The notes beneath the pieces are model-generated. The model saw only the letters and a list, made by a program, of their open reading frames with translations, did no database searches and was not told the DNA's origin. 26,925 nt of DNA, taken from assembly GCA_947090385.1 (NCBI GenBank), contig CAMUNZ010000008.1:1-26925 (forward strand). Direction: 5' to 3'. Numbering within the stretch: the first letter of the stretch is position 1; the number at the start of each line of letters is the position of its first letter. Of the stretch, positions 23,729 to 26,925 are shown piece after piece. A program made the translations under genes and the position numbers. Source of the stretch: an uncultured Campylobacter sp. Its GTDB lineage: Bacteria > Campylobacterota > Campylobacteria > Campylobacterales > Campylobacteraceae.

Positions 23729-23803
23729 TGGTGACCCCTACGAGATTCGAACTCGTGTTACCGCCGTGAAAGGGCGATGTCCTAACCGTTAGACGAAGGG
23801 GCC
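23729..23803 (-). tRNA. tRNA-Glu (anticodon TTC)
   Basis: A 75-base cloverleaf includes the encoded CCA (23731-23729). The acceptor stem GGCCCCT pairs with AGGGGTC with one G-U pair. The D-arm region contains TCTAACGGTTAGGAC. The anticodon loop is CTTTCAC, with TTC at 23770-23768. The T-arm is ACGAG-TTCGAAT-CTCGT. It closely resembles E. coli tRNA-Glu in the anticodon arm (CCGCC..GGCGG). It has a convincing promoter immediately upstream. Confidence 0.97.
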
Positions 23804-23827
23804 GCCTCGGTTAAAAAAAGAAATAAA

Positions 23828-23856
23828 ATTATATTACCATAAAACTTAAATTTCAA
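23828..23856 (-). promoter_or_regulatory. Promoter of tRNA-Glu
   Basis: The minus strand has TTGAAA (23856-23851), a 17-base spacer and a perfect TATAAT (23833-23828). The predicted start is near 23821, about 18 bases before the mature tRNA 5' end. A full -35/-10 pair with optimal spacing is unusual in this window, as expected for a stable RNA gene. Confidence 0.75.
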
Positions 23857-23912
23857 TTAATTTAAATAAAATTTTCGCTAAGATTACAAAAAATCAAAAA
23901 TAAGGAGAAATT

Positions 23913-24380
23913 TTGGGTAAAATTTTATTAGCTTTTTGCTTGATTTTATGTGGATGTAGCGTAAAAAACAAACAAATTTCAAAAAATAAATCGGCAGTTA
24001 TAACTTTGATAAATCAAAATTTTAAAATAAATAGCACAGGATTTATCATAAATGACGGTAAAAAAACAAATTTGCAAATTTATGAAAATGGCATAAATGT
24101 TTTAGAATTAAAAGTTGGCAAACGAATTTGTTTAAATTTTGGCTGCAAAGAGCAACTTAGTTTTAATAGAGATTTTTTTAAAAATCAACATTATAAAGGA
24201 TTTTTGAATGAAATGTTAAACTCAAAACCAATTTATGATAAAAAAAATCTAATAAAAACAGATTGCGGTTTTAATCAAAATATAAAAAAACTTTTTATAG
24301 AATACTCAGTTTGTCAAAAAACAATGAAATTTATTGACAAAAAAAATCGTATAAAAATAATTATAAAAGAGTTGGATTGA
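23913..24380 (+). CDS. Hypothetical small lipoprotein
   Basis: Predicted lipoprotein of 155 residues, function unknown. It starts with TTG at 23913, five bases after a strong AAGGAG. The signal peptide MGKILLAFCLILCGC has Cys15 as the likely lipidated residue. The rest is mainly beta and Lys/Asn-rich, with short motifs such as VLELKVGKRICLNFGC, FFKNQHYKGFLNEML and a cysteine-containing TDCGFNQNI. Four further cysteines occur after the lipobox. The last four bases overlap the nfo start (TTGA). I know of similar small lipoproteins beside nfo in Campylobacter only by vague recollection. Candidate -10 TAAGAT lies at 23879-23884. Confidence 0.75.
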   Translation: MGKILLAFCLILCGCSVKNKQISKNKSAVITLINQNFKINSTGFIINDGKKTNLQIYENGINVLELKVGKRICLNFGCKEQLSFNRDFFKNQHYKGFLNEMLNSKPIYDKKNLIKTDCGFNQNIKKLFIEYSVCQKTMKFIDKKNRIKIIIKELD

Positions 24381-25216
24381 AAAGAGTTGGAGCACACGTA
24401 AGTGCAAGTGGTGGCGTAAGTAAAGCACCTTTAAATGCAAAAAAAATAGGAGCCGATGCTTTTGCTTTGTTTTGCAAAAATCAAAGGCAATGGCAAGCAA
24501 AACCTTTAAGCGAAAATGAAATTTTGCTTTTTAAACAAAATCTTGAAATAGCTAAAATTTCACCAGATTGGGTTTTGCCACACGATTCTTATTTGATAAA
24601 TTTAGGTCATCCAGATCAAAACTCAAGACAAAAATCAATAAACGCTTTTATAGATGAAGCAAAAAGAGTTGAAATTTTAGGATTAAAACTCTTGAATTTT
24701 CACCCCGGTTCGCATTTAAAAATCATTGACGAAATTGAATGTTTAAAATTTATAACAGATTCTATAAATAAAGCTATAGATTCTACTCAAAATTTAAAAT
24801 TCGTCATAGAAAACACAGCAGGACAAGGCACAAATTTAGGCTTTACTTTTGAACAAATTGCAAGAATTATAGAAGGCATAAAAGATCAAAAAAGGGTTGG
24901 AGTTTGCCTTGATACCTGTCATCTTTTTGCTGCTGGATACGATATAAAAAATGATTATAAGGGGGTTATGAATAATTTTGATAATATAATCGGATATGAT
25001 TTTTTATCCGGAATGCATTTAAATGATACAAAATCTACTCTTAACTCACGCATCGATAGGCACGAAAGTTTAGGAAAAGGAAACATTGGACTTGAGACCT
25101 TTAAACAAATTATGCAAGATCCAAAAATAGATGAAATTCCTATGATTTTGGAGACAATTGATGAAAATATTTGGATAGAAGAGATTAATATTTTAAGAAA
25201 TTTTACAAAGGATTAA
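24377..25216 (+). CDS. nfo: Endonuclease IV (AP endonuclease)
   Basis: Zinc-dependent AP endonuclease in base-excision repair, 279 residues, the standard length. All expected metal ligands are visible: His in LPHDSYL, His in NFHPGSH, Glu in VIENTAGQG, Asp and His in LDTCHLFAAGYD, His in GMHLND, Asp and His in RIDRHESLGKG, and the late Glu in MILETID. The N-terminus KRVGAHVSASGG fits the family, so TTG at 24377 is the start, overlapping the lipoprotein stop by four bases (TTGA). No Shine-Dalgarno stronger than GGA is seen, so translation probably depends on coupling. Confidence 0.97.
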   Translation: MKRVGAHVSASGGVSKAPLNAKKIGADAFALFCKNQRQWQAKPLSENEILLFKQNLEIAKISPDWVLPHDSYLINLGHPDQNSRQKSINAFIDEAKRVEILGLKLLNFHPGSHLKIIDEIECLKFITDSINKAIDSTQNLKFVIENTAGQGTNLGFTFEQIARIIEGIKDQKRVGVCLDTCHLFAAGYDIKNDYKGVMNNFDNIIGYDFLSGMHLNDTKSTLNSRIDRHESLGKGNIGLETFKQIMQDPKIDEIPMILETIDENIWIEEINILRNFTKD

Positions 25217-25217
25217 T

Positions 25218-26441
25218 TTGAAAAAAATTATATTTTTAAGCTTAGCTTGTAGTTGTATTTTTGGTAGTGGATATAAAATTCCTGAACAAAGTGGTGATTC
25301 TGTGGCTATGAGTGCCGCAAATATCGCAAAAAGTTTTGGCGCCGATGCTAGTTATTATAACCCGGCAAATATGGTATTTTTAAACGATGCTAGACATTTA
25401 GGCGAAATAGGCGGAACATTAATTTATCTTAAAAAAGCAAAATACGTTCCAAATAAGGAAAACGGAAATGATCAATATGCAAAATCAAAAGATTTCAGCA
25501 TAGTTGCTCCAAATTTGCATTTTGTTTCACCAGAATATTTTCCAAATTTGCGTTTTGGTCTTAGTTTTGCTGTTCCAGCTGGAATGACGATGAGATGGGA
25601 AGAAGAGTTTAAATCTAAAGCTTTTGCGAAGGAATTTCAATTAAAAGTTTTCGAGATAAATCCTAGCGTGGCTTATAGATTTTCCGATCAATTTTCAGCT
25701 GCTTTTGGTTTAAGAGCCGTCTATTCAAAAGGTGTCGTCAAAAATCAATTCGATCAAACGTTTAACAGAGACATCACAGGAGATAGCGTAGATTTTGGTT
25801 ACAACCTTGCTTTTACATATAAACCAACACAAAATTTAAGCTTTGCAGCAACCTATAGATCAAATGTTGATTTGACATTAAAAGGCGATGCAGATATTGA
25901 TTTGAGTACAGATCCAGGCTATAAAGGATACCACGATAAAGTCTCAGTCGAAATTCCTCTTCCTGCTACTTTAAATTTAGCGACATCTTATACTTTAAAC
26001 AAAACAACTTTTTTAGCAACTTATGAAAGAATTTTTTGGTCAAAATTTAAAAACATAGATTTCGAATACGACAAAGAAATTCATCCAGGATTAAAAGGCA
26101 ATTTCGATGATCCTGTAATTAAAAACTGGAAAGACACAAATGCTTATAGATTTGCAATCGCGCACGAGTTAAACGATGAAATTCGATTAATGGCTGGTTT
26201 TGCTTACGATGAATCCGTATCAAAAGACAAATTTGTCGGATTTGAACTTCCAGAATCAAAAGCATTTTTATATTCAGCCGGTATAAATTACAAATTTAGC
26301 GACAATTTACAAACTGGTTTATCATATCTTTATCAAGATAGACAAAATAGAAATGTAAAAAATACACATCAACAAACAAATGGAAAATTTATAAATGGCG
26401 ATGTGCAACTTGTAAATCTTAATTTAAAATTTACATTTTAA
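25218..26441 (+). CDS. FadL/OmpP1-family outer-membrane transport porin
   Basis: Outer-membrane beta-barrel of 407 residues in the FadL/TodX/OmpP1 family, which passes hydrophobic compounds such as long-chain fatty acids. The signal peptide covers about residues 1-18 (MKKIIFLSLACSCIFGSG). The N-terminal hatch signature KIPEQSGDSVAMSAANIA followed by DASYYNPANMVFL is diagnostic. Many alternating strands follow, and the protein ends in an aromatic OM-type strand (LVNLNLKFTF). It starts with TTG at 25218 after AAAGGA. The gene is one base after the nfo stop. The ligand is unknown from sequence; the name fadL is not asserted. Confidence 0.9.
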   Translation: MKKIIFLSLACSCIFGSGYKIPEQSGDSVAMSAANIAKSFGADASYYNPANMVFLNDARHLGEIGGTLIYLKKAKYVPNKENGNDQYAKSKDFSIVAPNLHFVSPEYFPNLRFGLSFAVPAGMTMRWEEEFKSKAFAKEFQLKVFEINPSVAYRFSDQFSAAFGLRAVYSKGVVKNQFDQTFNRDITGDSVDFGYNLAFTYKPTQNLSFAATYRSNVDLTLKGDADIDLSTDPGYKGYHDKVSVEIPLPATLNLATSYTLNKTTFLATYERIFWSKFKNIDFEYDKEIHPGLKGNFDDPVIKNWKDTNAYRFAIAHELNDEIRLMAGFAYDESVSKDKFVGFELPESKAFLYSAGINYKFSDNLQTGLSYLYQDRQNRNVKNTHQQTNGKFINGDVQLVNLNLKFTF

Positions 26442-26450
26442 GGCATAAAT

Positions 26451-26925
26451 ATGAGTTTTTTATCTGAATTTTTGCAAGACGAAAACAAAATTTTTGAGAT
26501 TTTAAAACTGGAAAAAAATCAGGTAAAAATTCTGCATTTTTTAACAAAAAATTATTTAGAATTTACGACAAATATCTCGGTTTCAAGGATAATAACCGAG
26601 ATATTTAACCAAGATAAAAACGAAATTTTTACGCATCTTAACGAGATAAAAAGTTTAATAAAATTGAATTTTATAAACATAAATCAATTTAGCGAAAACT
26701 CATTAAGCGAAGAAATTCTAAATCTTTTAAATTGTGATATAAAACTTAGTCAGAATTTTTTAAAAATCCTAGAAACTGGCGAATTTTGCGATATCACAAA
26801 GAAAACGTATAAATCAATTTTTGAATATTTAAAAGATTATTTTATTTTGGCTGATCTTTATCAAAAAAAGCCAATTTTTAAAAATACAATTGATGAAAAA
26901 ATAAAAAATTTGCAAAAAAGAATAT
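26451..26925 (+). CDS. Unrecognised protein, N-terminal part only (runs off right edge)
   Basis: Opening ATG at 26451 leads into an open frame of 158 codons without stop to the window end. It starts MSFLSEFLQDENKIFEILKL and is helical and charged, with motifs such as KNQVKILHFLTKNYLEF and a possible winged-helix-like stretch NISVSRIITEIFNQDKNEIF. No catalytic motif is visible in this part. I have a weak memory of Campylobacter AAA+ ATPases with a similar N-terminal region; that would need a P-loop further right and is only a guess. It follows the porin gene by nine bases. Confidence 0.7.
   Translation, partial: MSFLSEFLQDENKIFEILKLEKNQVKILHFLTKNYLEFTTNISVSRIITEIFNQDKNEIFTHLNEIKSLIKLNFININQFSENSLSEEILNLLNCDIKLSQNFLKILETGEFCDITKKTYKSIFEYLKDYFILADLYQKKPIFKNTIDEKIKNLQKRI

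Noticed and set aside
1..26925. parS sites near parAB
   Set aside because: I scanned for TGTTTCACGTGAAACA-like palindromes and saw only half-matches such as TGTTTCACC in the FadL-like gene.
1..26925. CRISPR arrays, insertion sequences, integrases, prophage genes
   Set aside because: No spaced direct repeats, transposase motifs or phage-like proteins were found; gene content is core throughout.

Overview
This window reads as ordinary core chromosome from a very AT-rich (roughly 70% A+T by eye) Campylobacterota bacterium, most likely the genus Campylobacter. Three gene orders support this. One is parA-parB, two ATP-synthase b-type genes, atpHAGDC, tolQRAB, pal and cpoB in one run. The second is a Lol permease next to secA with divergent lolA. 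The third is malic enzyme, gltX and a divergent SurA-like chaperone. All three match blocks I remember from Campylobacter jejuni, although there they are not all adjacent. Species is not resolved; the low GC hints at something like the C. ureolyticus/hominis group, but that is a guess.

Layout. From 18930 down to base 1, 22 genes lie on the minus strand with overlaps or very short gaps: secA, a Lol-type permease, a methyltransferase, a cysteine-rich lipoprotein, obgE, fmt, birA, parA, parB, the F1 and b/b' parts of ATP synthase, the Tol-Pal system, and a cpoB/ybgF gene that runs off the left edge. Internal hairpins and promoter-like sequences (before atpF', before pal, after the lipoprotein) suggest several overlapping transcripts. 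The a and c subunits of ATP synthase are not here. A divergent promoter region separates secA from lolA. lolA converges, with overlapping stop codons, on a small HepT-like gene. Malic enzyme and gltX follow on the minus strand; gltX is divergent from a SurA/PpiC-like periplasmic chaperone.

From 23587 on there is a terminator-like hairpin, a minus-strand tRNA-Glu (TTC) with a good promoter, and then a plus-strand run: small lipoprotein, nfo (endonuclease IV), a FadL/OmpP1-family porin, and the start of an unrecognised protein cut by the right edge. The first three of these all appear to start with TTG.

How the genes work together. The window is dominated by envelope biogenesis and energy coupling. 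SecA exports precursors, LolA and the Lol permease move lipoproteins, Tol-Pal-CpoB uses the proton gradient to tether the outer membrane, and ATP synthase uses the same gradient. Housekeeping genes for segregation (ParAB), ribosome assembly (ObgE), initiator-tRNA formylation (Fmt) and biotinylation (BirA) are interleaved. I found no mobile element, CRISPR array, prophage or defence island, and nothing I would call a new multi-gene system. The most curious items are a HepT-like protein without the usual catalytic residues, the methyltransferase plus cysteine-rich lipoprotein pair with a perfect palindrome at its junction, and the unrecognised gene at the right edge.
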